From: Pseudomonas alloputida
Lineage (GTDB): Bacteria > Pseudomonadota > Gammaproteobacteria > Pseudomonadales > Pseudomonadaceae
Length of the DNA: 64,000 bases
Assembly (NCBI RefSeq): GCF_021283545.2
Contig: NZ_CP128540.1
Location: 1,585,501 to 1,649,500 of the forward strand
Direction: 5' to 3'
The number at the start of each line of letters is the position of its first letter. The first letter of the stretch is position 1. Position numbers and translations under genes: made by a program. The notes beneath the pieces are model-generated. The model did no database searches and was not told the DNA's origin. It was given only the letters and a program-made list of their open reading frames with translations. Positions 16,456 through 25,404 of the stretch are shown here, piece after piece.

Positions 16456-16560
16456 GGTCGTTTTAAGGCTGGCAAGTGCAGCGTTCAAAACCCGATAATC
16501 GGTAGCTTCTGAACGCTGCCGAGCCTTGCTTATGCCTACGATCACCCCAGAGGCCCGCTT

Positions 16561-17487
16561 ATGAGCGCGGTCCGCAAGAACCCAGACGCCTTTGCCTTCC
16601 AGGTAATGCTGGGCCTTTGCCTGATCTGGGGCTGCCAGCAGGTACTGATCAAGACCGCCGCCGTCGACATCGCGCCGGTGATGCAAGCAGCACTGCGCAA
16701 TGGCATTGCCGCTGTGCTGGTAGGCCTGATGCTGTGCTGGCGGGGTGGCTGGGAGCAGGTCGGCAGCACCTGGCGCGCAGGGCTGGTGGCGGGCGGGCTG
16801 TTCGGGGTGGAGTTTCTGTTCATTGCCGAAGGGCTGAAACTGACCTCGGCGGCGCACATGTCGGTATTCCTCTATACCGCGCCGGTATTTACCGCCTTGG
16901 GCCTGCATTTTCGTCTACCCAGTGAACGCTTGCGGCTGCTGCAGTGGCTGGGCATTCTGCTGGCCTTCGGCGGCATTGCCATGGCCTTTGCCGGTGGCTC
17001 TTCGTTCGAGCACATGGACGGCCGCACCTTGCTGGGTGATGCCTTTGGCGTGATCGCCGGGCTGGCCTGGGGTGCGACCACGGTGGTGGTGCGCTGCTCG
17101 CGGTTGTCGGAGGCGCCAGCGACCTTGACCCTGTTCTATCAGCTGGCGGTCGGTTTTGCCGGGCTGTTGCTGATCGCTCTGCTCAGCGGGCAGATCGGCG
17201 CGGTGTCGCTGACGCCGCTGGCGATGGGCAGTGTATTGTTCCAGGGGATTGTGGTGTCGTTCATCAGCTACCTCACCTGGTTCTGGTTGCTGCGCAAATA
17301 CCTGGCGTCGAACCTCGCGGTGTTTTCCTTCATTACCCCGTTGTTTGGGGTGACCTTTGGCGTTTTGCTGCTGGATGAGCCGCTCAGTGCGAATTTCGTG
17401 GTGGGGGCGTTGATGGTGTTGTTGGGTGTGATCCTGGTCAGTGCCGAGCCTTGGGTTAAACAACAATTGCGGCGGTTGGTAGGGTGA
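16561..17487 (+). CDS. EamA/DMT-family transporter
   Basis: A 308-aa inner-membrane protein with ten hydrophobic helices in two EamA repeats (first MLGLCLIWGCQQVLIK, second repeat beginning near LLGDAFGVIAGLAWGATTVV). The conserved end PLFGVTFGVLLLDEPLSANF is typical of the family. The substrate is unknown. It is convergent with the MFS gene at 17506, with only 18 bp between stops. Confidence 0.88.
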   Translation: MSAVRKNPDAFAFQVMLGLCLIWGCQQVLIKTAAVDIAPVMQAALRNGIAAVLVGLMLCWRGGWEQVGSTWRAGLVAGGLFGVEFLFIAEGLKLTSAAHMSVFLYTAPVFTALGLHFRLPSERLRLLQWLGILLAFGGIAMAFAGGSSFEHMDGRTLLGDAFGVIAGLAWGATTVVVRCSRLSEAPATLTLFYQLAVGFAGLLLIALLSGQIGAVSLTPLAMGSVLFQGIVVSFISYLTWFWLLRKYLASNLAVFSFITPLFGVTFGVLLLDEPLSANFVVGALMVLLGVILVSAEPWVKQQLRRLVG

Positions 17488-17505
17488 TGGGTTGCCTGTA
17501 CCGGC

Positions 17506-18678
17506 TCAGGATGCAACCTTGGCCTGACAGGCGCTTCCTTGTTGTGCATCACCCGGCAACTGAACCAACCCGCCAGCCACCACCAACCCGCCCGCCGCCA
17601 GCATCAATGCGGGTTGCAGCCCACCGCTGTAGTGGCTGCTGAGCGCCGCCAGCAGCGGCCCACTCAACTGCCCCAAGGCAAAGCATGCGGTCAGCAGCCC
17701 GGCATTGCGCTGTGTGGCCTGTGGCGCCAACTCGCGCGAGCGTTGCATGACCAGTTGCATGCAGGCCAGGAACGGCCCGCCACACAGCGCAACACCCAGC
17801 GCCAGCCCGATACCCCCACCCATCAGGCAGGCCAGCACACCCAGCCCTTGCAACCACAGGGTGGCGGTCAACCAGGTTGAAGTGCGGCCATCACGGCGCA
17901 CGCTCACCAGCAAGACGCCCAACGCCGCCGCCAGGCCAAACGCCGGCCAGAACAGGTCAGCCAGCCACTGCCCGCGAAACTGCTGATTGGCCATCTGTGA
18001 CAGAAAGGTGGCCGGCAGGATGTAGCCCATGCCATACAGGCCATACACCAACCCAAGGCGGCCAGTGCCGACATTGCGCGTCGGGCCTTGTCGTACTGGC
18101 GACTGAGTCGGTGCCGCTTGCAATGCCCGTGGCAACCACGGCCGCACGGCCAGCAGCATCACCAGCGCAGCTACGGCATAGATCAGCCACAGGGCTGCCG
18201 AGCCAAGCCCCAGCACATGCGCAACCAGTGCCAGTAGCCCGGTCACGGCGATACCGAGGCCGGGCCCGGCGAATACCAGCGCTCCCAGACGTTGGCGGTT
18301 GTGCGCAGTGGCTACTTGCTGGCTGAGGCTGGTGATCATCACCAGCACCCAGGCGCTGGCTACGCCTGTGCCAAAGCGCAGCAGCAGGTGGCCCCAAAAG
18401 CCGTTGGCAGCCCAGGAGGCCAGGGTCAGCAGCACACACAGCCACAGCCCCCCATGCAGGCGTCGCCGTACCTGGCCTGGCGAGCGGGCGAACATGGCGT
18501 CCACCGCGCCCACGAAATAGCCCAGGTAATTGGCCGCCGCGACCAGCCCAGCGACTGTCAGGTCGAACTGGCCCTCGGCAATCAGTTGCGGCAGTTGCGG
18601 GGTGAGGGCGAAACGGCCGATGCCCATGGCCATCATCAGCGCCACGGCGCTGGCGAGCAGTTGAATGAGTGGCGACAT
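17506..18678 (-). CDS. YbfB/YjiJ-family MFS transporter
   Basis: A 390-aa protein with twelve predicted helices. MMAMGIGRFALTPQLPQLIA near the N-terminus is the signature stretch of YbfB/YjiJ-type major facilitators. It acts in the inner membrane as a proton-coupled carrier or exporter of unknown substrate. It is divergent from the LysR gene at 18783, separated by about 104 bp, so that regulator probably controls it. Confidence 0.88.
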   Translation of the reverse strand: MSPLIQLLASAVALMMAMGIGRFALTPQLPQLIAEGQFDLTVAGLVAAANYLGYFVGAVDAMFARSPGQVRRRLHGGLWLCVLLTLASWAANGFWGHLLLRFGTGVASAWVLVMITSLSQQVATAHNRQRLGALVFAGPGLGIAVTGLLALVAHVLGLGSAALWLIYAVAALVMLLAVRPWLPRALQAAPTQSPVRQGPTRNVGTGRLGLVYGLYGMGYILPATFLSQMANQQFRGQWLADLFWPAFGLAAALGVLLVSVRRDGRTSTWLTATLWLQGLGVLACLMGGGIGLALGVALCGGPFLACMQLVMQRSRELAPQATQRNAGLLTACFALGQLSGPLLAALSSHYSGGLQPALMLAAGGLVVAGGLVQLPGDAQQGSACQAKVAS

Positions 18679-18782
18679 GACAGGTCTCCTGCGCAGGTAA
18701 GCGATAGATGGCAGGTTAGGGCGGTTTATTTTTCAATAAAATTGAATAATGATGATCAAGTTGTTCTGTTTTGGAGAATGCC

Positions 18783-19676
18783 GTGGAATTCAGCCAACTG
18801 CGTATCTTCCAGGCCGTGGCCGAGGAGGGCTCGGTTACCCGCGCCGCAGAGCGCCTGCACCGGGTGCCATCAAACCTTTCCACGCGCCTGCGCCAACTCG
18901 AGGAGCAGCTGGGCGTTGAACTGTTCCTGCGCGAACGTCAGCGCCTGCAACTGTCGCCAGCAGGCAAGGTGCTGCTGGACTATGCCAACCGTATGTCCGC
19001 CTTGCGCGACGAAGCGCTGGGCGCCGTGCGTGGCGGTCAGCCGGCTGGGGACTTCGTGCTGGGGACCATGTACAGCACGGCGGCGACCCACTTGCCGGCG
19101 TTGCTGGCGCGCTATCACCAGTCTTACCCGCAGGTGAACCTGCAAGTGCGTGCAGCACCCAGCGGCGAGTTGCTTGAAGGGCTGTTGAACCACACCCTGG
19201 ATGCTGCTCTTGTGGACGGGCCACCGAGCCTTGCCGGGCTGGATGGCGTGCCGCTGTGCGATGAGCAACTGGTACTGATCACCAGCCCCGAGCACCCGGC
19301 GGTACTCACCGCCAAGGACGTGGCGGGCAAGGCGGTGTTCACCTTCCGCCAGGGCTGCTCGTACCGCATGCGTCTGGAGGCCTGGTATGCCCATGCCCAT
19401 ACGCCAATGGGGCGGGTGATGGAGATCGAGTCGTACCAGAGCATGCTGGCCTGTGTGATCGCGGGTGCGGGTGTGGCGATGATGGCCCAGTCGATGCTCG
19501 ACAGCCTGCCTGGGCGTGATCGGGTGAGGGTGCACTCGCTGCAGGCACCTTTCGATCAGGCGGTCACCTGGCTGATGTGGCGCCAAGGTATGCGCGGGGC
19601 TAATCTGCAGGCATGGATCGACCTGCAACAAAGCGAAACGATTAACCAGTCGTCGGAATGCGCTGCCACGGCTTGA
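18783..19676 (+). CDS. LysR-family regulator, divergent to the MFS transporter
   Basis: A 297-aa protein from GTG 18783; GGAGA at 18773-18777 supports this start over an in-frame TTG at 18771. The N-terminal winged helix (FSQLRIFQAVAEEGSVTRAA ... RVPSNLSTRLRQLEEQLG) resembles PtrR/YneJ-type LysR proteins. The effector domain follows from about residue 90. Its divergent position next to the MFS gene suggests local control. Its stop codon lies within the FNR/Anr-like box of the downstream PA1414-type gene. Confidence 0.9.
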   Translation: MEFSQLRIFQAVAEEGSVTRAAERLHRVPSNLSTRLRQLEEQLGVELFLRERQRLQLSPAGKVLLDYANRMSALRDEALGAVRGGQPAGDFVLGTMYSTAATHLPALLARYHQSYPQVNLQVRAAPSGELLEGLLNHTLDAALVDGPPSLAGLDGVPLCDEQLVLITSPEHPAVLTAKDVAGKAVFTFRQGCSYRMRLEAWYAHAHTPMGRVMEIESYQSMLACVIAGAGVAMMAQSMLDSLPGRDRVRVHSLQAPFDQAVTWLMWRQGMRGANLQAWIDLQQSETINQSSECAATA

Positions 19677-19686
19677 TCCGAGTCAA
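19673..19686. promoter_or_regulatory. FNR/Anr-like box upstream of the PA1414-family gene
   Basis: TTGATCCGAGTCAA matches the TTGAT-N4-ATCAA consensus with one mismatch. It overlaps the stop codon of the LysR gene and lies 115 bp ahead of the small gene at 19801. The P. aeruginosa PA1414/SicX locus is induced by Anr at low oxygen, which makes the match meaningful. The exact -10 is unclear; TAATAC at 19720-19725 is one option. Confidence 0.6.
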
Positions 19687-19800
19687 AATCGCCCTTATCT
19701 GTAGGAACAGAGGAATGCGTAATACAGGACATCGGGCTATGATCTGTATGAAACATCGCAGGATTGATTTGCCGTGAGGCTGACCCGTCAAGGGGGCATT

Positions 19801-19929
19801 ATGAATAAACCACTGTCAAACTGGCTCCATGACCTGGCTGTCGCCTTGGGGCTGATCCCACCACCCTTGCAGCCGGTGCCGATCCCGACTGATGAAGAGC
19901 AGCGCAAACGTCAACCGCGTCGGCGCTGA
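19801..19929 (+). CDS. PA1414-family small protein (possible SicX-type sRNA host)
   Basis: A 42-aa protein: MNKPLSNWLHDLAVALGLIP, then PPLQPVPIPTDEEQ and a basic end RKRQPRRR. AGGGGG at 19791-19796 precedes the ATG. The WLHDLAVALGL...PPLQPVP pattern is the PA1414 signature as I remember it. In P. aeruginosa this locus yields the oxygen-responsive sRNA SicX, a regulator of chronic infection traits. Here it has an FNR-like box upstream and a strong terminator immediately downstream, the layout expected of a short, possibly dual-function transcript. Confidence 0.75.
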   Translation: MNKPLSNWLHDLAVALGLIPPPLQPVPIPTDEEQRKRQPRRR

Positions 19930-19937
19930 TTAACGAC

Positions 19938-19975
19938 AAAGGCCGCTTCACCCGAGTGGGTGCAGCGGCCTTTTT
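19938..19975 (+). terminator. Strong intrinsic terminator after the PA1414-family gene
   Basis: AAAGGCCGCT (19938-19947) pairs with AGCGGCCTTT (19964-19973). The loop holds an inner CACCC-GAGT-GGGTG stem, and five T residues end the outer arm at 19971-19975. It would define the 3' end of a short RNA. Confidence 0.9.
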
Positions 19976-20000
19976 GTGTCTGCTGATTTCTATTGCCTGT

Positions 20001-20033
20001 ACCAGCCCTTTCGCGGGCAAGCCCGCTCCTACA
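20001..20033. repeat. REP element
   Basis: Contains TTTCGCGGGCAAGCCCGCTC followed by CTACA, the same unit as at 35171 and 40680. It lies between the PA1414-type terminator and the symporter stop. Confidence 0.82.
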
Positions 20034-20055
20034 AGCGAAAGGGCCGGTACAGCAG

Positions 20056-21435
20056 TCAGGCCAGCTTCACCGCCGCCATTGACTTGCGCGACACCAGGCT
20101 CACGCCCACAAAGCTCACCAGCCCTACTGCCAGGCTGTAGTAGATCGGCGTATTGGCCTCCAGCCCGTCCAGGAACATGAACAGCAGGGCGGTGGCAAAG
20201 CCCAGCGACATGCTGGCAATCGCGCCTGCAGTGGTCGCACGCTTCCAGAAGATCGCCCCGATCAGCGGGATCAGCATGCCGCCGACCAGCAGGTTATAAG
20301 CCAGGGTCAGGGCGTTGATCACATCATTCACCATCAGCGCGATGCCCAGCACCACCAGGCCGGTGAGCAGGGTGAACAGGCGGCTGGTACCCAGGCTCGA
20401 CTGCTTGCCGCCACGCAGCTTGGGCAGCAGGTCTTCGGTCACGGTGGTCGAGGCAGCCAGCAGACCGGCGCTGGCGGTGGACATCATGGCCGCCAGGGCC
20501 GCAGCCATCAGCAGGCCACGGATGCCATCGGGCAGGGTGGTCTTGATCATCTCGGCAAAGGCGTTGTTCGGGTTGGCCAGGTCGGGCATCAGCACATGCG
20601 CAGCCATGCCGATCGCAGCGCAGGCCAGGCCATACAGCACGCAATACACACCAGCGGCGGTACCGGCACGCTGACAGACCTTTTCGTCACGGGCGGTGAA
20701 CACCCGCTGCCAGATGTCCTGGCCGATGAGGATGCCGAAGAAGTAGATCAGGAAGTAAGTGATGATGGTGTCCCAGCCAATGGTAGTCAGCTGGAAGCTG
20801 GCCGCTGGCAATTTGGCCACCAGGGTATCCCAGCCACCGGCCTTGTACAGGCACACTGGCAGCAGGATGAACATCAGGCCGACGGTCTTGATCACGAACT
20901 GGACGATATCGGTCAGGGTTAGCGACCACATGCCGCCGATGGTCGAGTACAGCACTACCACGCCGCCGCCGAGCATCAGAGAAGCCCAGAACGGCAGGTC
21001 CAGCAGCACCTGCAGGACGGTGGCCATGGCCAGGGTCGAGGTGACCCCGATCATCAGTGCATAAGCCAGCATGATGACGGCGCTGGCCTGGCGTGCGGTG
21101 GGGTTGTAGCGTTGCTCCAGTACCTGGGTCACGGTGAAGATGCGCAGGCGCAGCAGCGGTTTGGCGAGGAACAGGTTGATGGCGATGATGCCCAGGCCCA
21201 GGGCTGCGCACAGCCAGAAGCCGGAAATGCCGTGGACGTAGCCCAGGCGCACGGTGCCGACGGTGGAAGCGCCACCGAGTACGGTGGTGGCCATGGTGCC
21301 CATGTACAGCACCGGGCCGAGATTGCGCCCGGCTACCAGGTAGTCTTCATGGGTTTTCGCGCGGCGCATGCCATACCAGCCAAGGCCTAGCATGCCAGCG
21401 GTGTAGATCATTACAACAATGATGTCCAAGGCCAT
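20056..21435 (-). CDS. Sodium:solute symporter family transporter
   Basis: A 459-aa protein with about 13 transmembrane helices starting MALDIIVVMIYTAGMLGLGW. TTVLGGASTVGTVRLGY and the later AALAAMMSTASAGLLAASTT are characteristic SSS-family stretches (sodium and substrate sites). It lies 132 bp behind the guanidinobutyrase gene on the same strand. In P. aeruginosa an equivalent symporter (PA1418) sits beside gbuA, so uptake of guanidinobutyrate or a related guanidino or amino compound is a reasonable inference. Confidence 0.9.
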   Translation of the reverse strand: MALDIIVVMIYTAGMLGLGWYGMRRAKTHEDYLVAGRNLGPVLYMGTMATTVLGGASTVGTVRLGYVHGISGFWLCAALGLGIIAINLFLAKPLLRLRIFTVTQVLEQRYNPTARQASAVIMLAYALMIGVTSTLAMATVLQVLLDLPFWASLMLGGGVVVLYSTIGGMWSLTLTDIVQFVIKTVGLMFILLPVCLYKAGGWDTLVAKLPAASFQLTTIGWDTIITYFLIYFFGILIGQDIWQRVFTARDEKVCQRAGTAAGVYCVLYGLACAAIGMAAHVLMPDLANPNNAFAEMIKTTLPDGIRGLLMAAALAAMMSTASAGLLAASTTVTEDLLPKLRGGKQSSLGTSRLFTLLTGLVVLGIALMVNDVINALTLAYNLLVGGMLIPLIGAIFWKRATTAGAIASMSLGFATALLFMFLDGLEANTPIYYSLAVGLVSFVGVSLVSRKSMAAVKLA

Positions 21436-21567
21436 TGGGGGTCTCCCGATTATCTTTATTATGGCGAGATCGACCGCGCGGGCGTTTGCACGGCGCCCGG
21501 CGGTCTTTTCTTGTGTTGGCGGGCCTCAGTGGCCCTCCCTCATGGCTCCTGCCGGGGTAGAGCGGTA

Positions 21568-22518
21568 TTAGCGACGCACCACGCCAGGTAGCACGCAGAG
21601 CATCTCGAACAGCAGGTTGGCACCGAGCAGCGAGGTGTTGCCGGTGGTGTCGTAAGGCGGGGAGACTTCGACAAGGTCACAGCCGATCAGGTCCAGGCCG
21701 TGGCAGCCGCGAATGATCTCCATCGCCTGGATGGTGGTCAAGCCGCCGATTTCCGGGGTTCCGGTACCGGGCGCCCAGGCCGGGTCGATGCCATCGATGT
21801 CGAAAGACAGGTAAACCGGGCCACCGCCGACCTTTTCCCGCACTTCGGCCATCGGTGGCTCCAGTGACTTGTGCCAGCACTCTTCGGCCTGGACCACGCG
21901 GAAGCCCTGGCGACGGCTCCAGTTGAAGTCGTCGGCGGTGTAGCCCTGGGCGCGCAGGCCGATCTGCACCACGCGGTCGCAGTCGAGCAGGCCTTCTTCC
22001 ACGGCGCGGCGGAAGGTGGTGCCGTGGGCGATCTTCTCGCCGAACATGTGGTCGTTGACGTCGGCGTGGGCATCGATGTGTACCAGGCCGATCTTGCCGT
22101 GTTTCTTGTGCAGCGCACGCAGGATCGGCAGGGTGATGGTGTGATCGCCCCCCAGGGTCATGGGAATGACGTTGTGCTCGACGATCTCGTCATACGCTTC
22201 TTCGATGATGCGCACGGCGTCCAGCAGGTTGAAGGTGTTGATTGCCACATCGCCGATATCGGCGACCGACAGCGAGTCGAACGGGGCGGCACCGGTCGCC
22301 ATGTTGTACGGGCGGATCATCACCGATTCGGCGCGGATCTGCCGTGGGCCGAAGCGGGTGCCGGAACGTAGCGAGGTACCGATATCCAGCGGGACGCCGA
22401 TGAAGGCCGCATCCAGACCTTTCGCGCTTTGCAGGTGGGGGAGGCGGAGCATGGTGGCGATGCCGCCGAAACGCGGCATTTCGTTGCCGCCCAGTGGTTG
22501 GTGGAGAGTCTTGTCCAC
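21568..22518 (-). CDS. gbuA: Guanidinobutyrase / agmatinase-family ureohydrolase
   Basis: A 316-aa enzyme from GTG 22518 (DKTLHQPLGGNEMPRFGG), chosen because GAGG lies about 7 bp upstream; an in-frame ATG at 22530 lacks a ribosome site. The manganese ligands are visible in GGDHTITLPIL, HIDAHADVNDH and SFDIDGIDPAWAPGTGTPE. The N-terminus and overall sequence resemble GbuA, which hydrolyses 4-guanidinobutyrate to GABA and urea, more than agmatinase SpeB, which is shorter at the N-terminus. It is divergent from gbuR and upstream of the symporter. Confidence 0.9.
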   Translation of the reverse strand: MDKTLHQPLGGNEMPRFGGIATMLRLPHLQSAKGLDAAFIGVPLDIGTSLRSGTRFGPRQIRAESVMIRPYNMATGAAPFDSLSVADIGDVAINTFNLLDAVRIIEEAYDEIVEHNVIPMTLGGDHTITLPILRALHKKHGKIGLVHIDAHADVNDHMFGEKIAHGTTFRRAVEEGLLDCDRVVQIGLRAQGYTADDFNWSRRQGFRVVQAEECWHKSLEPPMAEVREKVGGGPVYLSFDIDGIDPAWAPGTGTPEIGGLTTIQAMEIIRGCHGLDLIGCDLVEVSPPYDTTGNTSLLGANLLFEMLCVLPGVVRR

Positions 22519-22664
22519 GGTGGGCCTCATCAGTCGGTCGATTGTTGTGTTTGTTCGAACCTGTGCCGCCGCGCGCCATTCACGTGTGGTTTGCCGGCGG
22601 GCAGGGACATTTCGGCCAAGTCTGCTCAAGCGAGCGCCGGGGAAGAATCGCTACCGACAAATAC

Positions 22665-22688
22665 TTAGTTCAGGAATTTCTGAACTAA
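22665..22688. promoter_or_regulatory. Palindrome between gbuA and gbuR; probable GbuR operator
   Basis: TTAGTTCAG (22665-22673) and CTGAACTAA (22680-22688) are perfect inverted arms around GAATTT, and the centre AATT extends the symmetry. The inner TTCAG-N6-CTGAA fits the T-N11-A pattern of LysR regulators. It lies 55 bp before gbuR and 147 bp before gbuA. Confidence 0.65.
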
Positions 22689-22742
22689 AGGCGGGTAGAG
22701 CAGTTAGACTGCGCGCACATACCCTTGTGGAACCGTTGCACC

Positions 22743-23636
22743 ATGGCCTCGACCTTGCCCGACCTGAAACTGCTGCGCATCTTCATCAGCGTGGTGCGCC
22801 ACCAGGGCTTTGCCAACGCCCAGCGCGAGCTGAACCTGTCGACCTCGGCCATCAGTACCTACATGAGCCAGCTGGAGGGCGCCTTGGGTATCGTGTTGTG
22901 CCACCGGGGTCGGGGGGGCTTCAGCCTGACCAGCAAGGGCGAGCTGTTCCATCAGGAAACCCTGCGCCTGCTGGCCGAGCTGGACGGTTTCGAGCAGTAT
23001 GCCGCCGCCCTGAAGGGCGAACTGCGTGGCACCCTCAACCTTGGGGTGATCGACTCCACCGTCGGTGATCGCGCCTTGCCGTTGGCCGAAGCCATCGGTG
23101 CCTACAGCCAGGAGCACCCGGCGGTGCACCTGCATCTATCGGTGTCCAGCCCCTACGAGCTGCAACTGGGTGTGCAGGACAACCGCCTGGACCTGGCCAT
23201 CGGCGCGTTTTCTTCGCGGATGAGCGGCCTGCTCTACCAGCCGTTGTACCGCGAACAGCACTGGCTGTACTGCAGCAGCCGCCACCCATTGTATGCCGAG
23301 CGGCGCATTCCCGAGCAGGTAGTGACCCAGCAGCGCATGGTCGGCCGTGGTTATTGGAGCCAGGCCGAACTGGCCCGGCATGGCTTCAAGCACAGTGCGG
23401 CGACGGTTGAAAGCATGGAGGCGCAGCTGATCCTGATCCTTTCCGGGGCCTATATCGGCTACTTGCCTGAACACTACGCCCAGGCCTGGGTCGACAAGGG
23501 TGACTTGCGCGTGCTGTCGCCGTCGACCTTTGGTTACCAGGCCCCGTTCTCGCTGATCATTCGCCGCGGGCGCAGCCGCGAACCGTTGATCCAGACCTTC
23601 CGTGACCTGTTGAAAAGCCAGCTCAACGTGGGCTGA
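22743..23636 (+). CDS. gbuR: LysR-family regulator of the guanidinobutyrase gene
   Basis: A 297-aa protein from ATG 22743 (MASTLPDLKLLRIFISVVRH); a TTG 18 bp upstream is in frame but unlikely. The winged-helix region includes FANAQRELNLSTSAISTYMS. The effector-binding domain follows with typical LysR strands. Divergent orientation to gbuA and the palindrome between them support the assignment as GbuR, the activator that responds to 4-guanidinobutyrate in P. aeruginosa. Confidence 0.87.
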   Translation: MASTLPDLKLLRIFISVVRHQGFANAQRELNLSTSAISTYMSQLEGALGIVLCHRGRGGFSLTSKGELFHQETLRLLAELDGFEQYAAALKGELRGTLNLGVIDSTVGDRALPLAEAIGAYSQEHPAVHLHLSVSSPYELQLGVQDNRLDLAIGAFSSRMSGLLYQPLYREQHWLYCSSRHPLYAERRIPEQVVTQQRMVGRGYWSQAELARHGFKHSAATVESMEAQLILILSGAYIGYLPEHYAQAWVDKGDLRVLSPSTFGYQAPFSLIIRRGRSREPLIQTFRDLLKSQLNVG

Positions 23637-23774
23637 GATGCGACGCATTCATGCATTCCGTCGGGAGCGGGTTAAATTCCGCTAAACGCTGGCCGCTAAC
23701 CTGATAGCGCTCTGCTACATATCAACTTGCGCTGATGATTTTCCCCTTATTTCATCCTGCAAGGATCGCCCAAG

Positions 23775-25340
23775 ATGCGCATGAATTTGCCCGTCACTGA
23801 GCACGAAAGAACCTTCCCCGGCGATCAACGCCTTATTTCCACGACTGACCTCGACAGCCGCATCACCTACTGCAACGACGCCTTTGTGGCAATCAGCGGC
23901 TTTACCTATGACGAGCTGGTCGGCCAACCGCACAACCTGGTGCGCCACCCAGACATGCCGCCGGCGGTGTTTGGCCATATGTGGGAAACCATCAAGCAGG
24001 GCAAACCCTGGATGGGCATCGTCAAAAACCGGGCGAAGAACGGCGATTACTATTGGGTAAGCGCCTATGTCACGGCGATATACGAACAAGGCCGGATCAG
24101 TGGCTACGAGTCGGTGCGCTCGGTGCCCACGCGTGAGCAGATCCGCCGGGCCGAGGCGCTGTATGCGCGCTTGCGCGATGGCCGCAGCCCGGTGCCCTGG
24201 GCTGCTCGCCTGGGGCACGGCCTGGGCCATGGCTGGCCACTGATCGGCGCCGGCCTGCTGTCGGCGGCGGGTTACCTTTGGCTGCCCCCCTATGCGGCGC
24301 TCGCGGTGCTGATGGCAAGTCTGCTGCTGGCTTGGTACTGGGTCGAGCACCGGCAGAACCAGGCCATTCGTCGCACGTTGGCTGAGCATCCCAAGGCCTT
24401 TACCAGTCCGTTGGTGGCGCTGACCTACAGCGACAACCCAGGCCTGAAGGGCCAGCTCGACCTGGCCATCATCAGCGAAGAAGCCCGTCTGCAAACGGCC
24501 CTGACCCGCCTGGTGGATGCCGGGGTCGGGGTAAAGTCGCGGGCGGCGCAATCTTCCGACTTGTCCGATGCCCAGGCGCAGATGCTCGACCGGCAGCGCA
24601 GCGAGACTGACCAGTCCGCCACGGCCATCGCGCAGATGGCGGCGACCATCCAGCAGGTCACCCACAACGTGCAAAGTACGGCACACGCGGCAAGTGATGC
24701 CGACCAGCTGGCGCAGCAGGGCAGCGAGCTGGCCCTGAAGAGCCTGAAAGACATGGGCAGCATGAGCGATGCGGTCAATGACATTGGTCAGGCAGTCAAC
24801 GCCTTGGCCGAGCAGACCCAGTCGATTGGTAGTGTGGTCGACGTGATCACTTCGATTGCCGAGCAGACCAACCTGCTGGCGCTTAACGCCGCCATTGAAG
24901 CGGCGCGCGCCGGTGAGCAAGGACGCGGGTTCGCCGTGGTGGCTGATGAGGTGCGGTCGTTGGCGCAGCGTACCCGCGCGTCGACCGAAGAGATCCACCA
25001 TATCATCGCCTCGTTGAGGGCCGGGGCGGAGCGAGCGGTGAGCACTGCCAGCCGGGGCGAGCAGATTTCCCGGGACAGTGTGCACAGTGTCGAGGCGGTG
25101 CAGGCGGCGCTGAGCGGGATTGCCGTGGCGGTCAGCCGCATCACCGGCATGAGCCAGCAGATGGCCACGGCATCGGAGCAACAGAGCCATGTGGCTGAAG
25201 ACATCAACCAGCAGATCGTGAGAATTGCCCAGCTGTGCGACCAGAGTGCCGGGCAAGCCAGGCAAGGCGCGGAAATCAGCCAGGACCTCGAGCGCATGGC
25301 GGAGTACCTGCATAGCCTGGCGGAAAGGTTCAACCGCTGA
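23775..25340 (+). CDS. aer: Aer-type aerotaxis/energy-taxis receptor (PAS domain, methyl-accepting)
   Basis: A 521-aa protein. An N-terminal PAS domain at about residues 8-120 ([40 protein letters not shown]) binds FAD in Aer proteins. Two closely spaced hydrophobic segments at about 155-195 form a short membrane hairpin without a periplasmic domain. The C-terminal signalling domain contains the tip sequence [20 protein letters not shown]. It signals through CheA/CheW to steer cells by redox state. P. putida has several Aer paralogues; this one sits next to gbuR, like BdlA in P. aeruginosa, but has a membrane hairpin that BdlA lacks. Confidence 0.9.
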   Translation: MRMNLPVTEHERTFPGDQRLISTTDLDSRITYCNDAFVAISGFTYDELVGQPHNLVRHPDMPPAVFGHMWETIKQGKPWMGIVKNRAKNGDYYWVSAYVTAIYEQGRISGYESVRSVPTREQIRRAEALYARLRDGRSPVPWAARLGHGLGHGWPLIGAGLLSAAGYLWLPPYAALAVLMASLLLAWYWVEHRQNQAIRRTLAEHPKAFTSPLVALTYSDNPGLKGQLDLAIISEEARLQTALTRLVDAGVGVKSRAAQSSDLSDAQAQMLDRQRSETDQSATAIAQMAATIQQVTHNVQSTAHAASDADQLAQQGSELALKSLKDMGSMSDAVNDIGQAVNALAEQTQSIGSVVDVITSIAEQTNLLALNAAIEAARAGEQGRGFAVVADEVRSLAQRTRASTEEIHHIIASLRAGAERAVSTASRGEQISRDSVHSVEAVQAALSGIAVAVSRITGMSQQMATASEQQSHVAEDINQQIVRIAQLCDQSAGQARQGAEISQDLERMAEYLHSLAERFNR

Positions 25341-25345
25341 AATCG

Positions 25346-25368
25346 CGGGGCCCGCAAAGCGGGCCCCG
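25346..25368 (+). terminator. Hairpin after aer
   Basis: CGGGGCCCGC (25346-25355) and GCGGGCCCCG (25359-25368) form a perfect 10-bp stem with an AAA loop, 6 bp behind the aer stop. The T run is poor (GTTATG), so termination may be partial. Confidence 0.7.
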
Positions 25369-25404
25369 GTTATGTGGCAAACTGTCCCCGCCAAGGAGAC
25401 CGCC

